A stretch of DNA of 64,000 bases from Hyphomicrobiales bacterium 4NK60-0047b (GCA_040367435.1 BAABWY010000001.1:1-64000); one strand, 5' to 3'. Shown: positions 37,024 through 46,921, counted from the first letter of the stretch. Notes: generated by a model not told the origin, from the sequence alone. Numbers and translations: made by a program.

Positions 37024-37235
37024 GAAAAGCGCTTGGAATAGTCGTGAGAGGTATAACGACGGTTGCTTTTCCTAGTTATAGTGGGCAACCTAGATTTGAA
37101 AATGATATCTAGATAAACGAAGAAGGAGCACGGCCCCGTCAGGGCCGAGGGACATGACGCCAGGGGCGTCCGGCGCAAGCGCCGCCCCTCGGAGGCCCAA
37201 GCGCGATTAAGCGCTTGGTATAGCCGTGAGAGAAA
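37024..37235 (+). repeat. Repeat cluster: fragment, short form and long copy E
   Basis: First comes a 3' fragment of a long element (GCGCTTGGAATAGTCGTGAGAG, split here as GCGCTTGGAATAG and TCGTGAGAG, 37028-37050). Next is a short-form hairpin with an enlarged loop (GGTTGC...GGCAACC, 37061-37090). A complete long copy follows at 37118-37235 (hairpin 1 GGCCC-loop-GGGCC, hairpin 2 GACGCC-AGG-GGCGTC, hairpin 3 GGCGC-AA-GCGCC, hairpin 4 CCAAGCGC-loop-GCGCTTGG). The long copy's last linker contains the GTG that starts radA. Confidence 0.88.
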
Positions 37236-38602
37236 AAGAGATTCCCAAAAAAGCTACATATAGTTGCCAGCAATGCGGTAATATAACCACCCAATGGGCC
37301 GGCAAATGCTCGGCTTGCGGTGAGTGGAACTCCATTGTAGAAGAAAGTGCAGAACCCATTGCCGTTGCTGGTCAAAAGTCAGCTCCAAGACGCAAACGCT
37401 CTGGAGTGGCTTTAGAGACCTTTGATGGCGAAGAGCAAATCATCAAACGCTATCCAACCAATTTTAGCGAACTTGATCTTGTTACAGGCGGTGGCCTTGT
37501 GCCCGGTTCTGCCATTTTGGTTGGCGGCGACCCTGGCATTGGCAAATCAACCCTCCTTACTCAATTGGCTGCAAATCTGGCCAATCAAAACAAACGCGTG
37601 CTATATTTCTCAGGTGAAGAAGCAACTGCACAAGTCCGGCTAAGAGCAGACCGCCTCGGCGTTAAAAAAGCAAAAGTTGAACTCGCCGCTGAGACAAATT
37701 TAGAAGCCATTCTCGCAACCATCAGTGAAGGTGATACCCCATCCCTTTGCATCATAGATTCTATCCAAACCTTATGGACAGATACAGTAGATGCAGCCCC
37801 AGGTACCGTCACCCAGTTGCGCGCAACAACTCACTCGCTTATACGCTTGGCTAAAAAGTCAAACATCTGTCTCATCCTTGTTGGCCACGTCACTAAAGAA
37901 GGCGCCATCGCGGGCCCAAAAGTCATCGAACATATGGTCGACACTGTGCTTTATTTTGAAGGCGAGCGCGGCGCACAATTTCGCATCTTAAGGGCACAGA
38001 AAAACCGCTTCGGCCCAACAGATGAGATCGGCGTTTTCGAAATGCGCGATAATGGGTTGAACGAAGTCACCAACCCATCTGAAATTTTCTTAAGCAACCG
38101 CAATGAAAAAGGACCGGGCACATCTGTATTTGCAGGCATTGAAGGCACAAGGCCGGTCTTAGTTGAAATACAAGCTCTCGTTGCTCCCTCACCGTTTGGC
38201 ACACCAAGGCGTGCCGTCATTGGGTGGGACAGTGGGCGCTTAAACATGATACTGGCTGTGCTGGAAAGTCGTTGTGGGATCGTTCTCGGCAAACATGATG
38301 TCTACCTAAATATAGCAGGCGGTATGAAAATCAACGAACCCGCCGCAGACTTAGCCGCCGCCGCTGCGCTGATGTCAGCTTTTGTCAATAACCCCTTGCC
38401 CGATGAGGCTGTCTTTTTTGGCGAAATTAGCTTATCTGGTGGAATAAGACGTGTCAGTCACACAAGTCAGAGACTAAGAGAAGCCGAAAAACTAGGCTTT
38501 TCATCCTGTTTTATCCCTGAAAATAACAAACAAACCGGAGATGTGACAATTAGGTGTCAAGCGATTAAGCATTTATCCGAAATTGCAAAAATTGTTTCAT
38601 AA
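37226..38602 (+). CDS. radA: DNA repair protein RadA
   Basis: A 458-aa RadA/Sms, a branch-migration ATPase in recombination. The N-terminal zinc finger CQQCG...CSACGEW, Walker A GGDPGIGKSTLL, the RadA motif KNRFGPTDEIG and a C-terminal Lon-like domain (LESRCGIVLGKHDVYLNIAGG) are all present. The only in-frame start before the zinc finger is the GTG at 37226, which is part of the conserved 3' linker of the repeat (AATAGCCGTGAGAGA). The next upstream in-frame codon of note is a TAA inside hairpin 4. Thus the repeat supplies the start codon and first residues. Confidence 0.95.
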   Translation: MREKEIPKKATYSCQQCGNITTQWAGKCSACGEWNSIVEESAEPIAVAGQKSAPRRKRSGVALETFDGEEQIIKRYPTNFSELDLVTGGGLVPGSAILVGGDPGIGKSTLLTQLAANLANQNKRVLYFSGEEATAQVRLRADRLGVKKAKVELAAETNLEAILATISEGDTPSLCIIDSIQTLWTDTVDAAPGTVTQLRATTHSLIRLAKKSNICLILVGHVTKEGAIAGPKVIEHMVDTVLYFEGERGAQFRILRAQKNRFGPTDEIGVFEMRDNGLNEVTNPSEIFLSNRNEKGPGTSVFAGIEGTRPVLVEIQALVAPSPFGTPRRAVIGWDSGRLNMILAVLESRCGIVLGKHDVYLNIAGGMKINEPAADLAAAAALMSAFVNNPLPDEAVFFGEISLSGGIRRVSHTSQRLREAEKLGFSSCFIPENNKQTGDVTIRCQAIKHLSEIAKIVS

Positions 38603-38851
38603 TGTCTATCCATTCGAGTAAAACTACAATAAACCAGACTTAAAACCACTCAAAATGGGTTTTTAAGACCTAAATGACAGACTTAGACGCTAGAAATCTA
38701 AAGTTTTTTGGTTTACTTTCAGATCTCCTGTAAAATGAATGATTAGTCATCAAAAATCTCATATTTACCTTTATTGAGGCTATGATATTAGACTAAGTTT
38801 TACAGTTAGAGTATGAGTTAAAAAGTAAAATAAAGTATAGAGGAACTTGCC

Positions 38852-39436
38852 ATGCTAGGGCCGTTGACATTTCTTGATGCAATATTACTAGGTATCGCGC
38901 TAATTTCAGGAATGCTTGCCATGTACCGTGGCCTCACAAGAGAAGTTCTCTCCATTCTGTCATGGGCACTAGCTGCTGGAGCCGCTGTTGTTTTTGGCCT
39001 TTTTTACAGACACACAGCAAATGACCTGGCTGTTTCTTTAGGAATAGATAAAACAATTGCACTGGCACTTTGTCTCATACTGCTCTTTCTCATCATCTTA
39101 ATCGTAGTGCATTTCATCACTTCAAAATTCTCAGATACAGTGTTAGACAGCCGCGTTGGTGCATTAGATAGAACCCTAGGCTTTATTTTTGGTCTGGGCC
39201 GCGGCTTCATCCTGGTTGTTATTCTTTATTTTTTCGGCGCATTTCTTGAGCCAAAGGTAGAAAATCATCCTAAATGGGTTACAGAATCCCTCTCGCTACC
39301 TTATATAGTTGATACAGGGAATTTTATTACCAACGTCATGAAGAAAGTCATGCCGGATAAAATTGAAATTCCCGACTTAAATAGCGACACAGAACAACAA
39401 AGTTCAGTGAGTAGTAATAAAAATAAGTTTGCCTAA
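38852..39436 (+). CDS. cvpA: CvpA family membrane protein
   Basis: A 194-aa protein with four hydrophobic segments (FLDAILLGIALISGMLAMYRG at the start, then about 30-50, 65-90 and 105-130) and a polar C-terminal tail. The pattern TREVLSILSWALAAGAA and VGALDRTLGFIFGLGRGF is typical of the CvpA/colicin V production family. In many bacteria cvpA lies directly upstream of purF, as here. The start ATG follows AGAGGAAC. The molecular function is still unclear; roles in envelope stress have been reported. Confidence 0.9.
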   Translation: MLGPLTFLDAILLGIALISGMLAMYRGLTREVLSILSWALAAGAAVVFGLFYRHTANDLAVSLGIDKTIALALCLILLFLIILIVVHFITSKFSDTVLDSRVGALDRTLGFIFGLGRGFILVVILYFFGAFLEPKVENHPKWVTESLSLPYIVDTGNFITNVMKKVMPDKIEIPDLNSDTEQQSSVSSNKNKFA

Positions 39437-39557
39437 TTGCAGTCAAAGGCTTAAGGGCAACCATAAATAAAAAAACTCTCCGCTCTGTTCATGATTATAA
39501 GGGCGGTGTGAAACATCCAATGGTTTATCTAAACCAATAAATTGGCAGCAAACACAA

Positions 39558-41078
39558 ATGTTTAAAGATATGCGCGGCTTCAAAGAATTTCAGGCTAAAT
39601 TAGCCACACCAAACCCATATGTAACACCAACAGGCATTCCCTTCCTTGAGGAAGATCGCCTCAAGGAAGAATGTGGCGTTTTTGGCATTTTCAACCATCC
39701 AGATGCTGCAGCGATCACTGCATTAGGGCTTCATGCCCTCCAGCATCGTGGCCAAGAGGCTGCAGGCATTGTTTCTTTCGATGGCTCTCAATTCCAGGCT
39801 GAAAGACGCATGGGACTTGTCGGTGATAACTTTAACAAACGCAATATTATCGAACGACTAGAGGGCAAAAACGCTGTTGGTCACGTGCGCTACTCAACAA
39901 CCGGCGACACCATCATGCGCAATGTTCAACCCTTGTTTGCAGAACACTCTTCAGGCGGCTTTGCTATTGGCCATAATGGTAACCTAACAAACGCCATTAC
40001 TTTGCGAAAAGAACTCATTAGCGATGGTGCCATTTTCCAATCAACAAGTGACACAGAAGTTCTACTGCATCTATTAGCCCGCAGCAAAAGAGAAAGCTTC
40101 ATTGATCGCTTCACAGAAGCCGTATTGCAACTCGAAGGCGCCTTTGGCATCGCCTGCCTTACCAATAAAAAACTCATTGGAGTTAGAGATCCATTAGGTA
40201 TCCGCCCACTTCTTTTGGGTCGCTTAGGTGAGAGCTGGGTTCTTGCTTCCGAGACCTGCGCTTTTGACATAGTCGGCGCTGAATATGTTCGTGAAGTTGA
40301 AAATGGCGAAATCATCATGATCACAGAAAATGGGGTTGAAAGCTATCACCCCTTCACAAAACAAGATGAACGCCCCTGCATATTTGAATATATTTATTTC
40401 GCCCGCCCAGACTCAATCGTTGGCGGCAAGAGCGTTTATGAAGTTAGAAAAAGAATGGGAGAGGAGCTTGCAAAAGAATCTGCTGTTGATGCAGATGTGA
40501 TCATTCCTATCCCTGACTCAGGTGTTCCCGCAGCCATCGGCTATGCATCCACCGCAAAAACACCTTTTGAGCTTGGCATTATCCGCAATCATTATGTCGG
40601 CCGCACCTTCATCGAACCATCGCAACAAATTCGTCAACTCGGCGTAAAGCTAAAGCACTCAGCCAATAGAGCCATGGTTGAAGGCAAACGTGTTGTCCTC
40701 ATCGATGATAGTGTCGTTCGCGGCACCACATCTGTTAAGCTTGTATCTATGATGTATGAAGCCGGCGCTAAAGAAGTTCACATGCGCATTTCAAGCCCGC
40801 CGATCACTCATCCTGATTTCTATGGCATTGACACACCAGACCAGGCAAAACTACTGGCTGCCAATTACGATATTGAAGGCATGAGAAAATATATGGGCGC
40901 AAAAACCCTGGCCTTCATTTCTGTTGACGGTATCTATCGCGCAATGGGCTATGACAAACGAAACAATGAAGCGCCCCAATTCACGGATCATTGCTTCACT
41001 GGTGATTACCCAACCCGCTTAACGGATAAAACAGGAGAAGAACAACCCCACCTCTCCCTATTATCAGAAGTGATCTAA
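39558..41078 (+). CDS. purF: Amidophosphoribosyltransferase
   Basis: A 506-aa enzyme for the first committed step of purine synthesis: PRPP and glutamine to phosphoribosylamine. The glutamine amidotransferase Cys is C39 in EECGVFGIF, so about 38 residues form an N-terminal propeptide or extension that must be removed. The PRPP loop VVLIDDSVVRGTTS lies in the second half, and conserved Cys near the end (HCFTGDYP) agrees with the type that may carry an Fe-S cluster. It follows cvpA on the same strand. Confidence 0.97.
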   Translation: MFKDMRGFKEFQAKLATPNPYVTPTGIPFLEEDRLKEECGVFGIFNHPDAAAITALGLHALQHRGQEAAGIVSFDGSQFQAERRMGLVGDNFNKRNIIERLEGKNAVGHVRYSTTGDTIMRNVQPLFAEHSSGGFAIGHNGNLTNAITLRKELISDGAIFQSTSDTEVLLHLLARSKRESFIDRFTEAVLQLEGAFGIACLTNKKLIGVRDPLGIRPLLLGRLGESWVLASETCAFDIVGAEYVREVENGEIIMITENGVESYHPFTKQDERPCIFEYIYFARPDSIVGGKSVYEVRKRMGEELAKESAVDADVIIPIPDSGVPAAIGYASTAKTPFELGIIRNHYVGRTFIEPSQQIRQLGVKLKHSANRAMVEGKRVVLIDDSVVRGTTSVKLVSMMYEAGAKEVHMRISSPPITHPDFYGIDTPDQAKLLAANYDIEGMRKYMGAKTLAFISVDGIYRAMGYDKRNNEAPQFTDHCFTGDYPTRLTDKTGEEQPHLSLLSEVI

Positions 41079-41375
41079 TTTCTTATCTAAACCAGTCTTA
41101 TCCCAAAAAAACCTGTGCACACATTCCAAGTTTGGCATTAAATTCACAATCTTGACGAATTTATGCTGTTTAACGATTGAAATTGTTACAAAAACCAAAC
41201 TTAAAAGCCATGATGAATTTGTAAAAAACACTAAATTTAAAACCCTATAATAATCAACGGGGTAACAAACATGGGACAATTTAGCAGGTCCCATCCTATC
41301 AATTTTATCTCATCCAAACCTACTAAATCAAAAACAAAGAATTATATAAAATATAATGTTTGAGGAGAACACATT
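41079..41375. other. Intergenic region purF / TAXI-like gene
   Basis: A 297-bp AT-rich region, presumably with the promoter of the downstream exported protein. A TATAAT-like box is visible near 41247-41253. No open frame or repeat is seen. Confidence 0.3.
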
Positions 41376-42698
41376 ATGATTTTAAACAATCTTACCAAGG
41401 GTGTTGCATTAGCGGCCCTTACGACAACGATCGGGACATTTTCAACAACAGCCCAGGCATTCGACCTTTATTTCGATGTTTATACTGGCGAAAAAACGGG
41501 TGCTTATTACAATAAAATTTGCCCCGCAATAAAAAAAGAAGCCTCTAAAAATGGCGTTGAGCTAAATTGTAAAACATCAGCTGGTTCACTAGATAATCTT
41601 GATAAAGTGCTAGATAAACCAAGTAATTTTGGTCTATCTCAATTTGATCAATTCGCTTTGAAATATAGCAATCAATCTAACCAAACAGTCTACACACCCA
41701 TCCACGATGACATCGGAACAGAATGTTTGTTCATGGTGACAAACAACAAACTCATCAGCAATTTTGGCGATGTTGTTGCAAGCGCACCATATCTAAACTT
41801 CATCCTGCCACCAGAAAAATCTGGTCATGCGGGAACATTTAAATATCTACAATCAATTGACCCTGATGGCCTCGGCAAAGCGACTAAAGTTAGCTTCGCT
41901 AGCAGCACTGAAGACGCCATCACTCAAACTTTAACCTCTAAAGACAATGTCACCCTTTTTGTCCAAACAGCTGATCCGAAAAGTGCTTTGTTTTCATTAG
42001 TAAACAAAAACAAAGGCCACTTCGTACCAGTCATTTCAAAGGAAGTCTTAGCTCAGGTTGTTAAAGGCACAAAAGTTTACAGAGCTCAGGAAACAGCAGT
42101 TTCTAATCCTAAATGGCATAAATCAGGAACAAAGGTAATTACATCATGTACACCGATTATGCTCTTCACTGGTAAGTCATTAAAAATCCAAGACACCGCA
42201 CAAAAAACAGCTCATGAAAAAGCCATTGCAAAACTAACAGCAATCCCAGCTGAAAAGCTACGTCCTCAACAAGGATGGTTCTCTAAGCTTTGGAACAATT
42301 CAAAAGCCCTTTCAGCCAAAGGTGTTGAAGGCCTTGTTGACACAGCTGAAAAAGCTAAAAAAGCTTCAAGCCCTTACCTTAGCAAAGCAAAAACAGCTAC
42401 AGAGCCGTATGTTGAAAAAGCCAAAGATGTCACTAAAGATGTGATTGATGCAGCTAAACCAACATACGACGCAGCAAAAGAGAAAACAAAAAAAGCAATT
42501 GACGCAGCTAAACCAGCTTTGGATGTTGCAAAAGAGAAAACCAAAGAAGCCATTGAAGCAGCTAAGCCAACATATGAAGCCATCAAGGAAAAAACTCAGG
42601 AAATTGGCAAAAAAGCTTATGACCAGGCATCTGACCTTGTAAAAGGTACAGAAAAAGAAGCGGCAAAAGAAATGGAAGCTCCAAAAGCTGCCGAATAA
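41376..42698 (+). CDS. Exported TAXI-like binding protein with amphipathic helical repeats
   Basis: A 440-aa protein with a signal peptide (cleavage after AQA, near residue 28). Residues about 30-290 resemble TRAP-type TAXI periplasmic substrate-binding proteins (YTGEKTGAYYNKICPAIKKEA, then AGSLDNLDKVLDK, GLSQFDQ). From about 305 to 430 there is a Lys/Ala-rich region with 18-residue repeats such as DAAKPTYDAAKEKTKKA, predicted to form long amphipathic helices like LEA or apolipoprotein segments. No TRAP transporter membrane genes adjoin it, so the binding domain may have been reused. The start follows GAGGAG; a terminator lies 50 bp downstream. Confidence 0.75.
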   Translation: MILNNLTKGVALAALTTTIGTFSTTAQAFDLYFDVYTGEKTGAYYNKICPAIKKEASKNGVELNCKTSAGSLDNLDKVLDKPSNFGLSQFDQFALKYSNQSNQTVYTPIHDDIGTECLFMVTNNKLISNFGDVVASAPYLNFILPPEKSGHAGTFKYLQSIDPDGLGKATKVSFASSTEDAITQTLTSKDNVTLFVQTADPKSALFSLVNKNKGHFVPVISKEVLAQVVKGTKVYRAQETAVSNPKWHKSGTKVITSCTPIMLFTGKSLKIQDTAQKTAHEKAIAKLTAIPAEKLRPQQGWFSKLWNNSKALSAKGVEGLVDTAEKAKKASSPYLSKAKTATEPYVEKAKDVTKDVIDAAKPTYDAAKEKTKKAIDAAKPALDVAKEKTKEAIEAAKPTYEAIKEKTQEIGKKAYDQASDLVKGTEKEAAKEMEAPKAAE

Positions 42699-42747
42699 AT
42701 TTCTCAATAAAACTTGAAAAGCTAAAACCTAGCCTGAATATATAGAA

Positions 42748-42786
42748 CCGAGGATGTCAGTGACCAACTGTCAGCCTCGGTTTTTT
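42748..42786 (+). terminator. Intrinsic terminator after TAXI-like gene
   Basis: CCGAGG pairs with CCTCGG, with an inner paired segment (CAGT with ACTG), followed by six T. It lies 50 bp past the stop codon on the plus strand. Confidence 0.88.
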
Positions 42787-42878
42787 ATTGCCAAAAGTGT
42801 TGATTTTGCTAAAAACAACATTTCCCACCATGAAGCAGTAACGCACTCAAAATAAGAAGCACCAAAAGGAGATAACAA

Positions 42879-43595
42879 GTGAGCAAGCCCTTAGAAAATA
42901 AAACAGCCCTTATCACAGGCGCAACACGAGGTCTTGGATACTCACTTAGTTTAGAATTAGCAAAAAGCGGAGCTCATATTATAGCAACAGGCCGCACAGT
43001 TGGTGCTTTAGAGGACCTTGATGATGAAATCAAAAAAATCGGCGGCACAGCCACATTAGTTCCATTAGATTTGTTAGAAGAAGAAACACTAGATGGCATC
43101 GGCCCATCTTTGTTTTCAAAATTCAAAAAGCTAGACATTTTTGTCGGTAATGCAGCTTATCTCGGCGCTTTGTCACCAACATCACATTTTAAAAATGCAG
43201 AATGGAATAAAGTCCTTGGCACAAACCTAAACGCAAATTGGCAACTTATACGTTCTCTCGATCCACTACTAAAACAAGCTGAAAATAGCACAGCACTATT
43301 CATAACCGACGATGAAATCACTGAGAATTCTCCAGCTTATTGGGGACCATACGCTGCCTCAAAAGCCGGCCTCGAAGCTCTAGTCAAATCCTATGCAAAC
43401 GAGTGCAATGAAACCAACACAAAAGTGCAGCTTTACTCACCCTGCCCCATGGCAACCAATTTAAGAAGAAAAGCATACCCGGGTGAAGACCAGTCAAACC
43501 TGACGGAACCAGAAGAAGTCGCCCAAGCAATCACAAGCCATATCATGAATAACGAAGCACCAAATGGTGCCCATATTAAATTTGGTCAAGAGTAA
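42879..43595 (+). CDS. Short-chain dehydrogenase/reductase
   Basis: A 238-aa SDR. The N-terminal cofactor loop TGATRGLGYSLS is at 14-25, NAA appears in FVGNAAYLG, and the active-site Tyr/Lys pair is in YAASK. At the position 13 residues before this Tyr, where the catalytic Ser usually sits, the sequence reads Asp (ITDDEITENS), although a small gap could shift this. The GTG start follows AAGGAG. The sequence resembles the YciK-like SDR group common in proteobacteria; the substrate is unknown. It converges with the MBL hydrolase gene, 12 bp between stops. Confidence 0.88.
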   Translation: MSKPLENKTALITGATRGLGYSLSLELAKSGAHIIATGRTVGALEDLDDEIKKIGGTATLVPLDLLEEETLDGIGPSLFSKFKKLDIFVGNAAYLGALSPTSHFKNAEWNKVLGTNLNANWQLIRSLDPLLKQAENSTALFITDDEITENSPAYWGPYAASKAGLEALVKSYANECNETNTKVQLYSPCPMATNLRRKAYPGEDQSNLTEPEEVAQAITSHIMNNEAPNGAHIKFGQE

Positions 43596-43607
43596 GTTGT
43601 CACCAGA

Positions 43608-44402
43608 TCAAAATTCGATAACCATGCCATCATAAGCTGGTTCAACGTGAGATGGCAGTTGATCTTTCAATGTCTGATAATCAAGATCAACATGCAAATG
43701 AGTTAAGATCGCACGCTTTGGTTTATAAGTCTCAATAACTTCTAAAGCTTGTTCAACAGTAAAGTGACAGGGGTGAGGCGTCTCACGCAGAGCATCAAGA
43801 ATAAGAACATCCAAACCTTCAAGATATGGCAAAGACCGGTCAGGAAACGAGCTAACATCTGTGCAATAACAAAGGGGACCAAAGCGAAACCCTAGTGAGT
43901 GCGCATTGCCATGATGCTGATAAAACGGAGTGGTCTCAATCACTCCAGCATCACCATCAATCAAAAGAGGCTTATCTAACTCCAACTCACTCCCATCTAA
44001 AATAGGTACATAATTCGAATCTTCAGGAAGCTCAAAACAATAACGAAACTTGGCATATAAATCTTCACCAGTTTTTTTATCATAATAGACCGGCAAACGT
44101 CTTTTGAGGTTAAAATAAACAACCCGCAAATCATCAATCCCATGAATATGGTCAGCATGGCTGTGAGTATAAGCAACAGCATCAACAGTGCTGATATCTG
44201 CTGTAAGCAATTGTTCGCGAATATCAGGAGACGTGTCTATGAGCAATCGAGTACAAGCATCACCTTCAAACTTCTCGATAAGAGAAGAACTTCTCAAGCG
44301 GCGGTTCTTAGGCTCCGCGGGGTCACAGGCTCCCCATTCATTGCCAATGCGAGGCACACCACCAGAAGATCCAGATCCAAGAATTGTAAACCGATAACTC
44401 AT
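43608..44402 (-). CDS. MBL-fold metallohydrolase, PhnP-like
   Basis: A 264-aa metallo-beta-lactamase-fold hydrolase. The metal motif HSHADH sits in YTHSHADHIHGIDDL, with further ligands in YCTDVSSFPD and LTHLHVDLDY. The start TILGSGSSGGVPRIG and the layout match the PhnP/cyclic phosphodiesterase-like subgroup found next to tatD and metG in many alphaproteobacteria. The ATG at 44402 is used because it opens the family N-terminus; an in-frame start seven codons upstream has no better support. It is the last gene of the rlpA-side minus-strand block. Confidence 0.9.
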   Translation of the reverse strand: MSYRFTILGSGSSGGVPRIGNEWGACDPAEPKNRRLRSSSLIEKFEGDACTRLLIDTSPDIREQLLTADISTVDAVAYTHSHADHIHGIDDLRVVYFNLKRRLPVYYDKKTGEDLYAKFRYCFELPEDSNYVPILDGSELELDKPLLIDGDAGVIETTPFYQHHGNAHSLGFRFGPLCYCTDVSSFPDRSLPYLEGLDVLILDALRETPHPCHFTVEQALEVIETYKPKRAILTHLHVDLDYQTLKDQLPSHVEPAYDGMVIEF

Positions 44403-44453
44403 AGAAAACCTTCGTTCAAACATCTAGGCTTAAGTAACTGCAATTGACCCAAT

Positions 44454-45251
44454 TTAGCTACGAGGGTCAGGCACTTTGGAAAACAACCTGAAGAAATTAT
44501 CACTGGTCACCTTCGCAATTTCACTGGAACTTAATCCCCGTGTCTCTCCAAGCACGCTAGCTGTGTGGGCAACGTAAGACGGCTCATTAGGCTTTCCTCT
44601 TTTGGGCACAGGCGCCAAATAAGGGGCGTCCGTTTCAACTAGGATCCTATCAACAGGCAAACTAGCAGCAACAGCGCGCAACTCTTCAGATTTCTTAAAA
44701 GTAAGCACCCCAGAGAATGAAACATACCCACCAAGAGACACAGCAATATCAGCTAAATTCTGTGACGCAGTGAAACAGTGAAGTAAAAAAGGAAACGCCC
44801 CATTTTCCATCTCTTCTCTCAAAATGTTGGCCGTATCTTCTTCCGCATCTCGTGTGTGAATAACCAAAGGTAATCCAGTTTCACGCGCCACGGCAATATG
44901 AGCCCTAAATCCCTTCGCCTGATCAACAGGGTCGCCATTATCATAAAAATAATCAAGACCTGCTTCACCAATGGCAACCACTTTCGGATGATCAGTATGA
45001 GCTAAAATATCATCAAACCCTAGGTCTTTTTCTTCACTAGCATTATGAGGGTGAGTACCAACGGAGCAAAAAACATTTTCATTCTGCTCGGCTATTGGGA
45101 GTATCTTATCCATTTGCCTAATGCGAGTGCTGATGGTCACCATCAACCCAACACCCGCCTCCAAGGCTCGCGCACGAACTGCCGGCACATCCTCAATCAG
45201 CCCCGGAAAATCCAAATGACAATGACTATCAACCAACATGTTATCACTCAT
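44454..45251 (-). CDS. TatD family hydrolase (metal-dependent DNase)
   Basis: A 265-aa TIM-barrel hydrolase of the TatD family. The metal ligands are visible as HCHLDF near the N-terminus, GEAGLDYFYDNGD, LVIHTRDAEEDT, LLHCFTAS and ILVETDAPYLAP. Family members are 3'-5' DNases or D-aminoacyl-tRNA-like deacylases. The ATG at 45251 leaves a 4-bp gap to metG; an alternative ten codons upstream would overlap metG. The position between metG and the MBL gene is conserved in related genomes. Confidence 0.93.
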   Translation of the reverse strand: MSDNMLVDSHCHLDFPGLIEDVPAVRARALEAGVGLMVTISTRIRQMDKILPIAEQNENVFCSVGTHPHNASEEKDLGFDDILAHTDHPKVVAIGEAGLDYFYDNGDPVDQAKGFRAHIAVARETGLPLVIHTRDAEEDTANILREEMENGAFPFLLHCFTASQNLADIAVSLGGYVSFSGVLTFKKSEELRAVAASLPVDRILVETDAPYLAPVPKRGKPNEPSYVAHTASVLGETRGLSSSEIAKVTSDNFFRLFSKVPDPRS

Positions 45252-45255
45252 AGCG

Positions 45256-46824
45256 TTAAGCTGTTCCTTCAGGTTCAACATATCTTGGAAACACAGGCTC
45301 TGGTTTTTCTAAAACCAAATCAGCTGATAATCTCCCAGCTTCTCCAAGTGAAGAAAAATCTCTCTTGTCTTCAGCTTGTTGTAAATGATCAAGTAATTTC
45401 GCAGAGCCAAGCGGAATAAAAGGCTGCGCCAAAATAGCAACCTGTCGAATAACTTCAGCAGTCACATAAAGCACAGTCGCCATACGATCCGGATCAGTTT
45501 TCTTCAAAGCCCACGGTTCTTGCCCTGCAAAATATTTATTCGCATCACTTACCACTTTCCAAATCAACTCAACAGCCTTATGCAGCGCCATTTTATCAAT
45601 AGCCGCTGTCACGTCAGGTAAAAGCCCATCAACTTGGTTTAAAATGGCTTTGTCATCATCTGTTAATTCACCAGGCGCTTTGACTACACCATCTAAATTT
45701 TTAACAAGCATCGATAAAGAGCGCTGTGCTAAGTTACCAAGGTCATTGGCAAGATCTGCATTAACGCGGTTCACAATCGCTTCATGCGTATAATTGCCAT
45801 CATTGCCAAAAGGAACTTCTCTCAAAAAGAAATACCTAACCTGATCAACACCAAAATGCTCAACCAGATCAGTAGGACTAATCACATTGCCAACGCTCTT
45901 GGCCATCTTCTCTCCCTCATTCAGGAGAAAACCATGTGCAAATATTTGCTTCGGCAAAGGAATACCAGCAGACATCAAAAAGGCTGGCCAATAAACCGCA
46001 TGAAACCGCAAAATGTCCTTACCAATTACATGAACATCAGCTGGCCAGAACTTTTGAAACTCGTCAGATCCCTCATCCGGGAAACCCACACCAGTGATGT
46101 AGTTGGTCAAAGCATCAACCCACACATACATAATATGCTCATCTGATCCAGGCACTTGAATGCCCCAATCAAAAGTCGTGCGAGAAATCGACAAGTCTCT
46201 CAGACCACCTTCAACAAATCTCATAATTTCATTGCGTTTTGTCTTTGGCCCAACAAAGCTCTCATTGGCCTCATAATGCGCAAGCAATTTTTCTTGATAC
46301 TCTGAAAGTTTGAAAAAATATGTCGTCTCTTCAGTCCACTCAACTGGCGTTCCCTCTGGCCCAAGACGTACACCATCATCACCTAATTTGGTTTCTTTCT
46401 CATCATAAAACGCCTCATCTCGAACTGAATACCAACCAGAGTAAGTCCCTGGATAAATATCACCATTTGCTTCCATCCGGCGCCAAATTTCCTGTGCTGA
46501 TTTTTTATGACGCTCTTGCGATGTGCGAATAAAGTCATCATTTGTGCAATGAAGCAGTTCAACCATTTCATGAAAACGCGCTGAATTCTGGTCAGCCAAT
46601 TCACTGACTTTAATATTTTGCTCTTCAGCCGTTTGCTGCATTTTCAAACCATGCTCATCAGTCCCAGTGAGAAAGAAAACTTCACGCCCCTCAAGCCGGC
46701 GAAAGCGAGCAACAGCATCTGTTGCCAAAGCTTCGTAAGCATGGCCAATATGCGGCTCACCATTCGGGTAAGAAATTGCAGTGGTAATATAAAAAGGCTC
46801 ACATCCGCCCTTATTTACACTCAT
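45256..46824 (-). CDS. metG: Methionyl-tRNA synthetase
   Basis: A 522-aa class I synthetase charging tRNA-Met. The HIGH motif is GEPHIGHAY near residue 20 and the KMSKS loop reads KMAKS in [12 protein letters not shown]. An anticodon-binding helical domain follows. The C-terminal tRNA-binding OB domain found in E. coli MetG is absent, as usual for this short form. It lies in the holB-metG-tatD-MBL run on the minus strand. Confidence 0.97.
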   Translation of the reverse strand: MSVNKGGCEPFYITTAISYPNGEPHIGHAYEALATDAVARFRRLEGREVFFLTGTDEHGLKMQQTAEEQNIKVSELADQNSARFHEMVELLHCTNDDFIRTSQERHKKSAQEIWRRMEANGDIYPGTYSGWYSVRDEAFYDEKETKLGDDGVRLGPEGTPVEWTEETTYFFKLSEYQEKLLAHYEANESFVGPKTKRNEIMRFVEGGLRDLSISRTTFDWGIQVPGSDEHIMYVWVDALTNYITGVGFPDEGSDEFQKFWPADVHVIGKDILRFHAVYWPAFLMSAGIPLPKQIFAHGFLLNEGEKMAKSVGNVISPTDLVEHFGVDQVRYFFLREVPFGNDGNYTHEAIVNRVNADLANDLGNLAQRSLSMLVKNLDGVVKAPGELTDDDKAILNQVDGLLPDVTAAIDKMALHKAVELIWKVVSDANKYFAGQEPWALKKTDPDRMATVLYVTAEVIRQVAILAQPFIPLGSAKLLDHLQQAEDKRDFSSLGEAGRLSADLVLEKPEPVFPRYVEPEGTA

Positions 46825-46921
46825 GACTTTTCAATCCAGTCTATAAATCAGTTGTTATATTCTTATAAAATCAAAATTTGCGGGGCTAGCTAGGCTCTAA
46901 AGCAAAACACTTATAAAATAC

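Noticed and set aside
20680-37235. The long repeats considered as ordinary intrinsic terminators
   Set aside because: They have four hairpins with conserved linkers, no T-tract, and sit upstream of genes as often as downstream.
37139-37375. A 78-codon minus-strand frame across repeat copy E and the start of radA
   Set aside because: It is created by the GC-rich hairpins and overlaps the certain radA gene. A similar artefact occurs at 20670-20894.
42366-42707. A Phe/Cys-rich minus-strand frame opposite the helical repeats of the TAXI-like gene
   Set aside because: It is the antisense shadow of the Lys/Ala-rich repeats and has no independent support.
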